This document shows, one piece after another, positions 1 through 5,142 of a stretch of 5,142 nucleotides of DNA (its first letter is position 1; every line of letters starts with the position of its first letter). Below the pieces are notes generated by a model. It was given only the letters and a program-made list of their open reading frames with translations, was not told where the DNA came from and did not search any database. Position numbers and translations under genes: made by a program. The stretch comes from Acidobacteriaceae bacterium (GTDB taxonomy: Bacteria > Acidobacteriota > Terriglobia > Terriglobales > Acidobacteriaceae): contig PMXH01000515.1 of the NCBI GenBank assembly GCA_003165855.1, forward strand, positions 1-5,142, given 5' to 3'.

Positions 1-139
1 ACCAGACTGCTCCACCCCGCAGTTCGATCATAAACAAAGGCTCCGACATCGTCAAACTTCTTCGGCCACGCTTTTGCCTCGCGATCTTCGCGGCGGCTTG
101 CGCAACTCTCTCCGGGCGCTCGCGCTCCATGCTTCCCAC
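1..139 (-). CDS. N-terminal part of an unidentified leftward gene, cut by the window edge
   Basis: A leftward reading frame stays open from a GTG at 139-137 to the left edge (46 complete codons), and the product is not recognised. The GTG lies 5 bases after a consensus Shine-Dalgarno AAGGAGG (minus strand, 151-145). An in-frame ATG follows three codons later at 130-128, so either could be the start. The visible residues begin (V/M)GSMERERPERVAQ and continue with an Ala/Lys/Arg-rich, probably helical and strongly basic stretch (AAAKIARQKRGRR). A more hydrophobic segment, MSEPLFMIELRGGAVW, follows and runs off the window. No signal peptide or known motif is visible. The gene would be divergent from dps and share the region 140-275 with it. 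The ribosome binding site is the main support; the frame is short enough to be open by chance in GC-rich DNA. Confidence 0.42.
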   Translation of the reverse strand, partial: MGSMERERPERVAQAAAKIARQKRGRRSLTMSEPLFMIELRGGAVW

Positions 140-144
140 GGTCG

Positions 145-151
145 CCTCCTT
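145..151 (-). promoter_or_regulatory. Ribosome binding site of the left-edge leftward gene
   Basis: The minus strand reads AAGGAGG, a full match to the anti-Shine-Dalgarno consensus, 5 bases before GTG (139-137) and 14 bases before ATG (130-128). The spacing favours the GTG start. It is the chief evidence that the short open frame at the left edge is translated. Confidence 0.45.
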
Positions 152-230
152 CCCGGTTTGAGCCCTTTTCTGACACCACCTATCGCATCCAACAGCAGGT
201 TCCGGGCATCGAACAGAGAAGAAGATTTTG

Positions 231-257
231 TAAGCAGGAATTAAGCATTTCTAAGCA
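231..257 (+). repeat. Three TAAGCA direct repeats at about one helical turn, upstream of dps
   Basis: TAAGCA occurs at 231-236, 242-247 and 252-257, so the starts are 11 and 10 bases apart and the copies lie on nearly the same face of the helix. The first and third copies extend to TAAGCAG. The array ends 18 bases before the dps start codon and just ahead of its ribosome binding site. Such phased short repeats are common as binding sites of response regulators or other multimeric activators and repressors. No known regulator is recognised from the sequence. Chance repetition of a hexamer in an AT-richer leader is possible. Confidence 0.4.
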
Positions 258-275
258 GCGAGGAGAGCATTATCT

Positions 276-911
276 ATGAGCAAGAAAGATCTCAACGCAA
301 AAGCACCTACCAGCGAGCGAGGAAACGTCAGCGCGCAACCCCGCCTTCACCAGAGCGCTCCAGAAATTCAAAAGTACGGCACCGTTTCGCACATGTTGCC
401 TCTCGATCTTGAGGAGCCAATTCGCCTCGAAATGACCGAACAACTCAACCTGTTGCTGGCCGACACCATGACCCTCCGCGATCTCTACAAGAAATCGCAC
501 TGGCAAGTCGCAGGACCAACCTTCTATCAACTCCATCTTTTATTTGATAAGCATTACGGCGAGCAATCGGAAATTGTGGACACGATCGCCGAACGGATCC
601 AGCTTCTCGGTGGAGTCTCGATCGCCATGGCTGCCGACGTGGCAGAAACCACGCGCATCGAGCGTCCGCCGCGGGGTAGGGAAGAAGTGCCGGTGCAGAT
701 TTCCCGCTTGCTTGATGCGCATCAGATCATCATCGGCCACTGCCGGACGCTGGCGCGCCTAGCCGACGAACTGGGAGACGATGGCACCAACGACCTGGTC
801 ATCAGCGATGTCCTGCGCACCAACGAATTGCAAGGCTGGTTCCTCAGCGAACACTTGGTGGATGCGCCGCTTGTGCACGCCGAACAACCGCGCTTACGCG
901 GCATCAGCTAA
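276..911 (+). CDS. dps: Dps-family DNA-protecting ferritin-like protein
   Basis: Dps proteins form 12-subunit cytoplasmic cages that oxidise Fe(II) with hydrogen peroxide, store the iron and often coat DNA in starved or stressed cells. The ferritin-like domain spans roughly residues 45-195 of 211. The intersubunit ferroxidase ligands are all present: H75 (in KSHWQVAGP), H87 and D91 (HLLFD), D102 and E106 (DTIAE). They have exactly the spacing of E. coli Dps H51, H63, D67, D78 and E82, followed by the typical QLLGG. The first 40 or so residues are a longer-than-usual hydrophilic tail with Lys/Arg (K3, K4, K9, R15, R23), which in some Dps proteins binds DNA. The ATG is preceded by AGGAG at 261-265. 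The gene appears monocistronic, ending at a hairpin shared with the converging methyltransferase gene. Regulation may involve the TAAGCA repeats upstream. The family call is very secure; DNA binding is inferred. Confidence 0.95.
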   Translation: MSKKDLNAKAPTSERGNVSAQPRLHQSAPEIQKYGTVSHMLPLDLEEPIRLEMTEQLNLLLADTMTLRDLYKKSHWQVAGPTFYQLHLLFDKHYGEQSEIVDTIAERIQLLGGVSIAMAADVAETTRIERPPRGREEVPVQISRLLDAHQIIIGHCRTLARLADELGDDGTNDLVISDVLRTNELQGWFLSEHLVDAPLVHAEQPRLRGIS

Positions 912-926
912 TTCCAACCGAAAACA

Positions 927-962
927 AAGCGAGCAGGCTCTTGCCGCAGAGCCTGCTCGCTT
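927..962. terminator. Bidirectional rho-independent terminator between dps and the methyltransferase gene
   Basis: A perfect 14-base-pair stem pairs 927-940 with 949-962 (core GCGAGCAGGCTC and its complement) around the 8-base loop TTGCCGCA. On the minus strand the stem is followed by TTTGTTTT (complement of 928-921), a good U-tract for the leftward operon. On the plus strand it is followed by TTGATTT, a weaker U-tract for dps. It begins 16 bases after the dps stop and ends 20 bases past the methyltransferase stop, as expected for a shared terminator of convergent genes. Confidence 0.88.
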
Positions 963-981
963 GATTTCCCGTGACTTCGGT

Positions 982-1983
982 TTACGTCCGGCTGCCCGCC
1001 TTCAGTTTGTCGTGGTCGTAGTATTCGTAGGCCGACATCGGTTTTTCCCCGCCCTTCTTCCAGGTACGCGAATCCTCCGGCAACTTCCCGAGCACCCGCG
1101 CCATTTCCCGGATATGCATTGCCACCGTGCCACAGCACGCGCCGATGAAGTTGATGCCGATATCGCGCGCCTGCACCGCATAGTCCCCCATTTCCTTTCG
1201 CGTAAGCTGCAACGGATCTAACGCGTAAGGAAACTCCGGCAGGCTGGTGAAGTCAGGCTTCTCCTTCGGAGTGCGGTACGCGACCGGCTGACACGCCAGA
1301 TATCCTGAAACGGCCTTGCGCATCTCCTCCATCGGACCCAGGATGTGCTCCGGCGGCCGCAAACAATTCATGCCAACAATGTCGGCGCCGGCATCGAACA
1401 GCACCTTCGCCGCATCGGCCGCGCTCTTCCCGTCGGTGGTTTCGTCTTTGTTCTCGAAACAAATCGTGACCATCGTGGGCAAGCCGGTTTTCTTCCCACG
1501 CTCCACCGCGATCAGCGCCTCTCCGAGAAATGAAAACGTTTCTCCGATGATGAAGTCCACGCCTTCCTCAACCTGCACCGCCAGTTGCTCGTCGAACGTT
1601 TTCCGTACCCGGTCGGCGGCCGAAGCGCTGCCCGGTTCGTACATCCACGTCAGACTCAGGTTTCCCGCAACCAGGCAACGATCTCCCGCCACCTCGCGCG
1701 CAATGCGGACCGCCGCTCGATTCAAATCCTGCAATCGATCCTCGAGCCCCACAGTCGCCAGCTTATCCCGGCTCGCGTAGAACGTCAGCGCCTGCAGCAC
1801 TTCCGATCCAGCTTCGCGAAATTCCACGTGCAATTCGCGCAACGCCTCGGGATGCGTCAGCACCACCTCCGGAGTGAACGGACCCGCCCGCACCCACCCC
1901 CGCTTCTCCAATTCCAGCAGATATCCGCCATCGCCCAACACCGGGCCTTCCTTCAGTCTTTCCAGAATGCCTTTCTTCTTCAT
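982..1983 (-). CDS. Betaine-homocysteine S-methyltransferase-like enzyme (zinc-dependent, pfam S-methyl_trans)
   Basis: This enzyme family transfers a methyl group from a donor such as glycine betaine to homocysteine, making methionine in the cytoplasm. The 333-residue protein shows the whole catalytic barrel: GDGGYLLELEKRGWVRAGP near the N-terminus (D18), ALTFYAS (about 65-71), LPEFPYALDP late in the barrel, and the zinc ligands C207 (GMNC) and C283-C284 (GACCG). These match human BHMT C217, C299 and C300, and the surrounding blocks resemble BHMT more than cobalamin-dependent MetH or MmuM. Human W44 and Y160, which contact betaine, appear to be F36 and T149 here, while the Y77 and E159 equivalents (Y69, E148) remain, so the donor may differ. 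The long C-terminal oligomerisation arm of the 406-residue human enzyme is mostly missing. I chose the ATG at 1983 because AAGGAG precedes it by 6 bases; an ATG at 2031 would add 16 residues without a good ribosome site. It probably shares a transcript with the upstream oxidoreductase gene. Confidence 0.9.
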   Translation of the reverse strand: MKKKGILERLKEGPVLGDGGYLLELEKRGWVRAGPFTPEVVLTHPEALRELHVEFREAGSEVLQALTFYASRDKLATVGLEDRLQDLNRAAVRIAREVAGDRCLVAGNLSLTWMYEPGSASAADRVRKTFDEQLAVQVEEGVDFIIGETFSFLGEALIAVERGKKTGLPTMVTICFENKDETTDGKSAADAAKVLFDAGADIVGMNCLRPPEHILGPMEEMRKAVSGYLACQPVAYRTPKEKPDFTSLPEFPYALDPLQLTRKEMGDYAVQARDIGINFIGACCGTVAMHIREMARVLGKLPEDSRTWKKGGEKPMSAYEYYDHDKLKAGSRT

Positions 1984-1989
1984 GCTTCG

Positions 1990-1995
1990 CTCCTT
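1990..1995 (-). promoter_or_regulatory. Ribosome binding site fixing the methyltransferase start
   Basis: The minus strand reads AAGGAG, 6 bases before the ATG at 1983-1981. It lies inside the reading frame that opens at the upstream ATG (2031), which lacks a comparable site. It therefore argues for the shorter protein beginning MKKKGILERL. Confidence 0.75.
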
Positions 1996-2056
1996 AAGTC
2001 GGTTTCTCTCTTTGCAAACTTCGCGAATCATTAGCGACCTTGGCGGTTAAAGGCTT

Positions 2057-3727
2057 TCAAGCTGTCTCTCTGAATCGTCCCTTCTTCCAATCCCGCAGCG
2101 CCTGCATCGCCGCATTCCGCCCCGGTGCCCCGGTAACGCCGCCGCCGGGATGCGCCCCCGCTCCGCACAGAAAAAGCCCACGAATCGGTGTGCGATACTG
2201 CGCCCAGCCCGGCACCGGACGCATAAAGAAGAGCTGCTCCAGCCGCAAATCGCCGTGGAAAATGTTGCCCTCGGTCAATCCGTAGGTCCGCTCCAAATCC
2301 AGTGGCGTCAGCACCTGCCGCGCCACAATCGCACTCGGCGCGTTCGGCGCATACTCGGCAATCTTCTTCACCACGCGATCGCCCAGCAGTTCCCGCTTCT
2401 CATCCCAATTTCCTTCGCGCAACTTGTAAGGCACGTACTGCACGAAGCAGGTGAGGATGTGCTTGCCCGGTGGCGCGAGCGACTGATCCGCGTTCGACGA
2501 GACCACGCAATCCACCCAGAGCTCTTCCGGAATCTCACCAAACTTCGCAATGTCATAACAACGCTCTGCAAATTCGAGCGACGGAACCAGCGTGTAGAAC
2601 GTGCGCTCGAGTGGCGACGCCTGCGGCGACGTTCCGGTGAACCGCGGCTCTTCCGCCAGTACAAAGTTGACCTTCGCGCATGGGCCGTCCATCTTGATGC
2701 CGCGCACCGCAAACAGAACATCTTCCGGCAGCTCGCGCGCCGCAATCATTTTCAAGAATGTCCGCTTCGGATCGGCGTTCGAAAGAATCATCCGCCCGCG
2801 AACCTCGCTTCCGTCCTCTAACACAACGCTGTAAGCTCGCCCGTTGCGTACCTCAATCTGCGCCACCGGCGCGGACGTTCGAATCTCCACCCCCAGCTTC
2901 TTTCCGGCTGCCGCCAGCGCCTGCGTGATCGATCCCATCCCACCCATCACATGTCCGTAGAAGCCCTGCAATTCGTGCTCCCCGCCGCTCAGCAGATGAA
3001 ACAGCAGCCCAATCGCCGTTCCCGGCTGGTACGGCCCACCATGCTTGCCATACACGTTGTTCGCCAGGAACATCGTCTTCATCTTCTCGGATTCGTAGTT
3101 GTGATCGAGAAACTCTCCCAGGCTTCCGGTTAAAAACGAAATCAATTGCGCAATCTCCGCGCTGGAAATCCCGCGAAACCGTTTGCCCACGCGAAACAAG
3201 TCGCTCCATCCGCCCACTGTCCGCATGTCTATTTCCGGCGGAGGCTCCAGGAAAAACGGCTGCAGATAGCGCGCCAGCTTCTTCAGTTGATCGTCGACCT
3301 CAACAAATCGCGCTGCATCTTTTGCAGAAATCTTTCCAAACTCAGCTTTCGCCCGCTCCCGGTCCACCCACCACGGAACTACATGCCCGTCAGGGAAGGG
3401 AACTTGAATCGCCGGGTCGCAGGGAATCATGCGCAATCCGTGATCGGCCAGCCGCAGCTCCGCAATTACTTCCGGCCGCAGCATGCTGGCAATATAAGAG
3501 GTTGTCGAAACCCGGCAGCCGGGAGCGATCTCCTCGGTCACGCAACATCCGCCCACAATCTCGCGACGTTCCAGCACCAGCGTGGAAAGCCCAGCCCGCG
3601 CCAGATACGCAGCCGCAGTCAATCCGTTGTGACCGCCGCCTACGATGATCGCATCGTAAATGGAATTGGAAGCCTGTTTCACGAAGTCTGACTCAAGGTC
3701 ACGCCGCGATGCCCCGCGGAACCACAC
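2057..3727 (-). CDS. FAD-dependent oxidoreductase of the phytoene desaturase/PYROXD2-like group (COG1233)
   Basis: The protein is a flavin-dependent oxidoreductase of the CrtI/PYROXD2 type; the substrate cannot be read from the sequence. The N-terminal Rossmann motif is DAIIVGGGHNGLTAAAYLAR (residues 25-44), followed by an acidic residue after a beta strand (LVLERRE) and VGGCCVTEE. The C-terminal FAD motif (514-540) includes GLFLCGAGAHPGGGVTGAPG. The length of 556 residues is normal for the group. The frame opens with GTG at 3727-3725 with no strong ribosome site; a second in-frame GTG at 3682-3680 would remove 15 residues and put the Rossmann fold about 10 residues from the N-terminus, as is usual, so the start is uncertain. 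There is no carotenoid gene nearby, so a pigment role is unlikely. It is the first gene of the leftward pair with the methyltransferase and is divergent from the TetR gene. A shared inverted repeat in the gap suggests repression by that regulator. Confidence 0.88.
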   Translation of the reverse strand: MWFRGASRRDLESDFVKQASNSIYDAIIVGGGHNGLTAAAYLARAGLSTLVLERREIVGGCCVTEEIAPGCRVSTTSYIASMLRPEVIAELRLADHGLRMIPCDPAIQVPFPDGHVVPWWVDRERAKAEFGKISAKDAARFVEVDDQLKKLARYLQPFFLEPPPEIDMRTVGGWSDLFRVGKRFRGISSAEIAQLISFLTGSLGEFLDHNYESEKMKTMFLANNVYGKHGGPYQPGTAIGLLFHLLSGGEHELQGFYGHVMGGMGSITQALAAAGKKLGVEIRTSAPVAQIEVRNGRAYSVVLEDGSEVRGRMILSNADPKRTFLKMIAARELPEDVLFAVRGIKMDGPCAKVNFVLAEEPRFTGTSPQASPLERTFYTLVPSLEFAERCYDIAKFGEIPEELWVDCVVSSNADQSLAPPGKHILTCFVQYVPYKLREGNWDEKRELLGDRVVKKIAEYAPNAPSAIVARQVLTPLDLERTYGLTEGNIFHGDLRLEQLFFMRPVPGWAQYRTPIRGLFLCGAGAHPGGGVTGAPGRNAAMQALRDWKKGRFRETA

Positions 3728-3755
3728 ATTACCGTAGCAACCGCCAAAAATGAAG

Positions 3756-3784
3756 TTGAAAATAAGAGCCGTCTCTTATATGCT
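3756..3784 (+). promoter_or_regulatory. Candidate sigma-70 promoter of the TetR-family gene
   Basis: TTGAAA (3756-3761) and TATGCT (3779-3784) are separated by 17 bases. The -35 matches 5 of 6 consensus bases and the -10 matches 4 of 6. Transcription would begin near 3791, leaving a very short leader before the ribosome binding site GGAG at 3795-3798. The spacer is almost entirely the inverted repeat 3762-3779, so a bound repressor would block polymerase. Confidence 0.45.
3762..3779. promoter_or_regulatory. Candidate operator: 18-base inverted repeat between divergent genes
   Basis: ATAAGAG (3762-3768) and its exact complement CTCTTAT (3773-3779) flank a 4-base centre, CCGT. The size and symmetry fit the operators of TetR-family dimers. 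It lies between the TetR gene and the divergent oxidoreductase gene, fills the spacer of the best rightward promoter and covers the best leftward -10. It lacks a following T-run in either direction that would make it a terminator. Binding by the neighbouring regulator is inferred from position. Confidence 0.55.
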
Positions 3785-3802
3785 TCCGTGACTTGGAGTC
3801 AT
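3775..3802 (-). promoter_or_regulatory. Candidate promoter of the leftward oxidoreductase-methyltransferase operon
   Basis: The minus strand has ATGACT (3802-3797) and TATAAG (3780-3775) separated by 16 bases. The -10 matches 5 of 6 consensus bases and the -35 matches 4 of 6. Transcription would start near 3768, about 40 bases before the GTG at 3727. The -10 and start site lie within the inverted repeat 3762-3779. Confidence 0.4.
3795..3798 (+). promoter_or_regulatory. Ribosome binding site fixing the TetR-gene start
   Basis: GGAG lies 6 bases before the ATG at 3805. The alternative in-frame TTG at 3793 overlaps this site and has no ribosome site of its own, so the ATG is preferred. Confidence 0.65.
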
Positions 3803-3804
3803 CC

Positions 3805-4566
3805 ATGAGTGGAATCGCCAGCAATCCCGTTGAGCCGCCACGCTACATTCGCCATCAGGCGCCCCGTCCTCGGTCCGAGGCCAAGCGCTCTCACATCATC
3901 GACGCTGCCATGCGGCACTTCGCGGAGAACGGCTATCACGCCGCGCGCGTCGGCGACATCGCGGCCACGCTGGGCATTGCCAAAGGCTCTATCTTCCAGC
4001 ACTTCGGCAGCAAAGACGGCCTGTTCTTCGAAGTCTACAAACGCGCCGTGCGCTCCTTCTCGAAATATCTGGACGCTCCCGCCGACGTGCGTGCCGCCGG
4101 CTTTTTCGACGTTCTTTACTATTGGCTGGTGCGCACCGAACATATGCTGCGCGAAGACTGGATCCCCTACCGCATCTCTCTGCTCGGCAACTATGGCACC
4201 GATCTCGTGTTGAAGCGCGAAATCAATCGCTTTCTCACCACCGAAGATCCCTACGGCACGGGCGCCTTCGTGCGCTTCGGTCTTGAGCGCGGCGAGTTGC
4301 GCAAGGACATGGATATTGAAATGATCGTCTCCATTCTCGACTGGACCATGGAACGATTTCAGGATGCCCTGCTCACCGCCGAACTCGATCCCGGCCTTTT
4401 CCGCCGCCAGGGCGAGATGCCGGAGAAAAAAGAAGCTCGCATTCGTCAATTCCTGGAAGTATTGCAGCGCGCGGTCGGCGCCGTTTCCGCGTCGTCGGTC
4501 CACAGCAACCGTCAAATACGGAGGATTGCCGCCGCCGATCTAGTCGCCAGAACGAAAATGTCGTAG
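3805..4566 (+). CDS. TetR/AcrR-family transcriptional regulator
   Basis: TetR-family proteins are dimeric, ligand-responsive DNA-binding proteins, most often repressors of adjacent or divergent genes. The N-terminal TetR_N domain is clear: a first helix around AKRSHIIDAAMRHFAENGYH (about 26-46), then the helix-turn-helix GDIAATLGIAKGSIFQHF (50-67) and the family hallmark SKDGLFFEVY. The rest is a helical ligand/dimer domain with several aromatic residues and no motif that reveals the ligand; it does not resemble BetI closely. At 253 residues it is longer than the common 190-220. The last 30 or so residues form a polar, basic tail (for example HSNRQIRRIAAADL) outside the usual fold. The chosen ATG has GGAG 6 bases upstream. 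It is divergent from the oxidoreductase operon across an inverted repeat and 57 bases upstream of the Rieske gene, so it probably controls one or both. The family is certain; the targets are inferred. Confidence 0.93.
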   Translation: MSGIASNPVEPPRYIRHQAPRPRSEAKRSHIIDAAMRHFAENGYHAARVGDIAATLGIAKGSIFQHFGSKDGLFFEVYKRAVRSFSKYLDAPADVRAAGFFDVLYYWLVRTEHMLREDWIPYRISLLGNYGTDLVLKREINRFLTTEDPYGTGAFVRFGLERGELRKDMDIEMIVSILDWTMERFQDALLTAELDPGLFRRQGEMPEKKEARIRQFLEVLQRAVGAVSASSVHSNRQIRRIAAADLVARTKMS

Positions 4567-4623
4567 CAACACGCAAGCCGACACGGATTCAACATCGAAC
4601 CTACAGTGAGACAAGTTCAGACC

Positions 4624-5142
4624 ATGCCAACTTCCATCGAGCAGATCCTCTCCAGTTATGACGACCATGCCCCGCTGTCGCAAGCCTCCACCATTCCCGC
4701 CGCCTGGTACGTCGATCCCCGCATCGCGGAACTCGAGCGCTTCAACGTATTCAGCAAAACCTGGCAGCTCGTCGCCCGCACCGATCAACTGAAAGCTCCG
4801 GGAGAGTTCGTCGCCACTACGGTCGCGGGTGAGCCGATCGTCGTCGTCCGCGGCAATGATGGCGTCCTGCGCGCCTTCTACAATGTTTGCCGCCATCACG
4901 CTGCAGCCGTCGTTACTCAACCTTGTGGCCAGGCCGCTCTTCTCCATTGTCCCTATCATGGCTGGAACTACGGCCTCGATGGCTCCCTGAAAGGCATGCC
5001 CGAGTTCGAAGGTGTCGAGAATTTCGACCGCGCTCAGAACGGCCTCGTCCCCATTCGAGTCGAGACCTGGGAATGCTTCGTCTTCATCAACCTCGACGCT
5101 CACGCAGCGCCCTTAGCCGACTTTCTCGGCGGCCTCGCCAAG
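4624..5142 (+). CDS. Rieske [2Fe-2S] oxygenase alpha subunit, choline-monooxygenase/ring-hydroxylase type, N-terminal part
   Basis: Rieske oxygenase alpha subunits use a [2Fe-2S] cluster and a mononuclear iron to hydroxylate or demethylate substrates, with electrons from a separate reductase. The 173 visible residues contain the complete Rieske domain: C89-x-H91 (NVCRHHAAAV), 17 residues, then C109-x2-H112 (CPYHGWNYGLDGSL). The lead-in PAAWYVDPRIAELERFNVF and the phrase CPYHGW-YGLDGSL resemble plant choline monooxygenase and the glycine-betaine or carnitine oxygenases of this superfamily. Aromatic-ring dioxygenases share the same core, so the substrate is open. The catalytic domain with the 2-His-1-carboxylate iron site lies beyond the right edge. 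No strong ribosome site precedes the ATG; only GTGAG at 4606-4610 is near. It follows the TetR gene by 57 bases on the same strand and may be co-transcribed with it. No reductase gene is visible in the window. Confidence 0.9.
   Translation, partial: MPTSIEQILSSYDDHAPLSQASTIPAAWYVDPRIAELERFNVFSKTWQLVARTDQLKAPGEFVATTVAGEPIVVVRGNDGVLRAFYNVCRHHAAAVVTQPCGQAALLHCPYHGWNYGLDGSLKGMPEFEGVENFDRAQNGLVPIRVETWECFVFINLDAHAAPLADFLGGLAK

Larger units (their letters stand above)
140..275. other. Intergenic control region between the left-edge gene and dps
   Basis: This stretch holds the 5' regions of two divergent genes. On the plus strand a weak sigma-70-like pair, TTGAGC (158-163) and TATCGC (181-186) with a 17-base spacer, could serve dps, but the -10 match is poor. 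Nearer the gene are three TAAGCA repeats (231-257) and then the dps ribosome binding site AGGAG (261-265), 10 bases before the ATG. No hairpin, riboswitch or RNA gene was seen. Real promoter positions cannot be fixed from sequence alone. Confidence 0.4.

Noticed and set aside
781..1221. Rightward open frame of 146 codons overlapping the dps 3' end and the methyltransferase 3' end
   Set aside because: It runs through the terminator hairpin and overlaps two well-supported genes in other frames; the product has no recognisable motif.
1984..2031. N-terminal extension of the methyltransferase from the ATG at 2031
   Set aside because: There is no good ribosome site there, whereas AAGGAG at 1995-1990 sits correctly before the ATG at 1983; family members also start near that point.
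2039..2061. Short symmetry (CTTG...CAAG around AAAGGCTTT) between the two leftward genes
   Set aside because: The stems are only a few bases long and no T-run follows, so it supports neither a terminator nor an operator.
2150..2821. Rightward open frame of 223 codons inside the oxidoreductase gene
   Set aside because: It is antisense to the conserved C-terminal FAD region; the translation is Arg/His-rich and typical of a shadow frame.
3799..4515. Leftward open frame of 238 codons across the TetR gene
   Set aside because: It is the antisense shadow of a clear TetR coding sequence in GC-rich DNA and shows no family features.
4540..5103. Leftward open frame of 187 codons across the Rieske gene
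   Set aside because: The opposite strand encodes a complete Rieske domain with both CxH and CxxH motifs, so this acidic product is a shadow.

Overview
The window looks like chromosomal DNA of a GC-rich, free-living bacterium. The mix of proteins (Dps with an N-terminal tail, a vertebrate-like betaine-homocysteine methyltransferase, a COG1233/PYROXD2-like flavoprotein and a plant choline-monooxygenase-like Rieske protein) suggests a soil Acidobacteriota lineage. That placement is inference from protein flavour, not from a marker gene. I saw no RNA genes, insertion sequences, CRISPR arrays or phage genes.

Layout: at the left edge is the start of an unidentified leftward gene, cut by the window edge. 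After an intergenic region of about 135 bases with three phased TAAGCA repeats comes a rightward dps gene (276-911). A strong hairpin (927-962) lies between dps and a converging leftward gene and can serve as terminator for both. The leftward genes, in transcription order, are a FAD-dependent oxidoreductase of the phytoene-desaturase superfamily (3727 to 2057) and a betaine-homocysteine S-methyltransferase-like enzyme (1983 to 982). They are 73 bases apart on the same strand and probably form an operon. Across a short divergent control region (about 3728-3804) are a rightward TetR/AcrR-type regulator (3805-4566) and, 57 bases further, the N-terminal third or so of a Rieske [2Fe-2S] oxygenase alpha subunit (4624 onward), cut by the right edge.

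How the genes may work together: the divergent promoters share an 18-base imperfect inverted repeat. It fills the spacer of the best TetR-gene promoter and overlaps the -10 of the best oxidoreductase promoter, as expected for a TetR-family repressor controlling itself and the divergent operon. The flanking enzymes can be read as a module for methylated amines or quaternary ammonium compounds: the Rieske enzyme would hydroxylate or demethylate the compound, the BHMT-like enzyme would pass a methyl group to homocysteine, and the flavoprotein would carry out an unknown oxidation. Two betaine-contacting aromatic positions of the BHMT-like enzyme appear changed, so its methyl donor may not be glycine betaine. 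The module is a hypothesis; the individual family assignments are much firmer.
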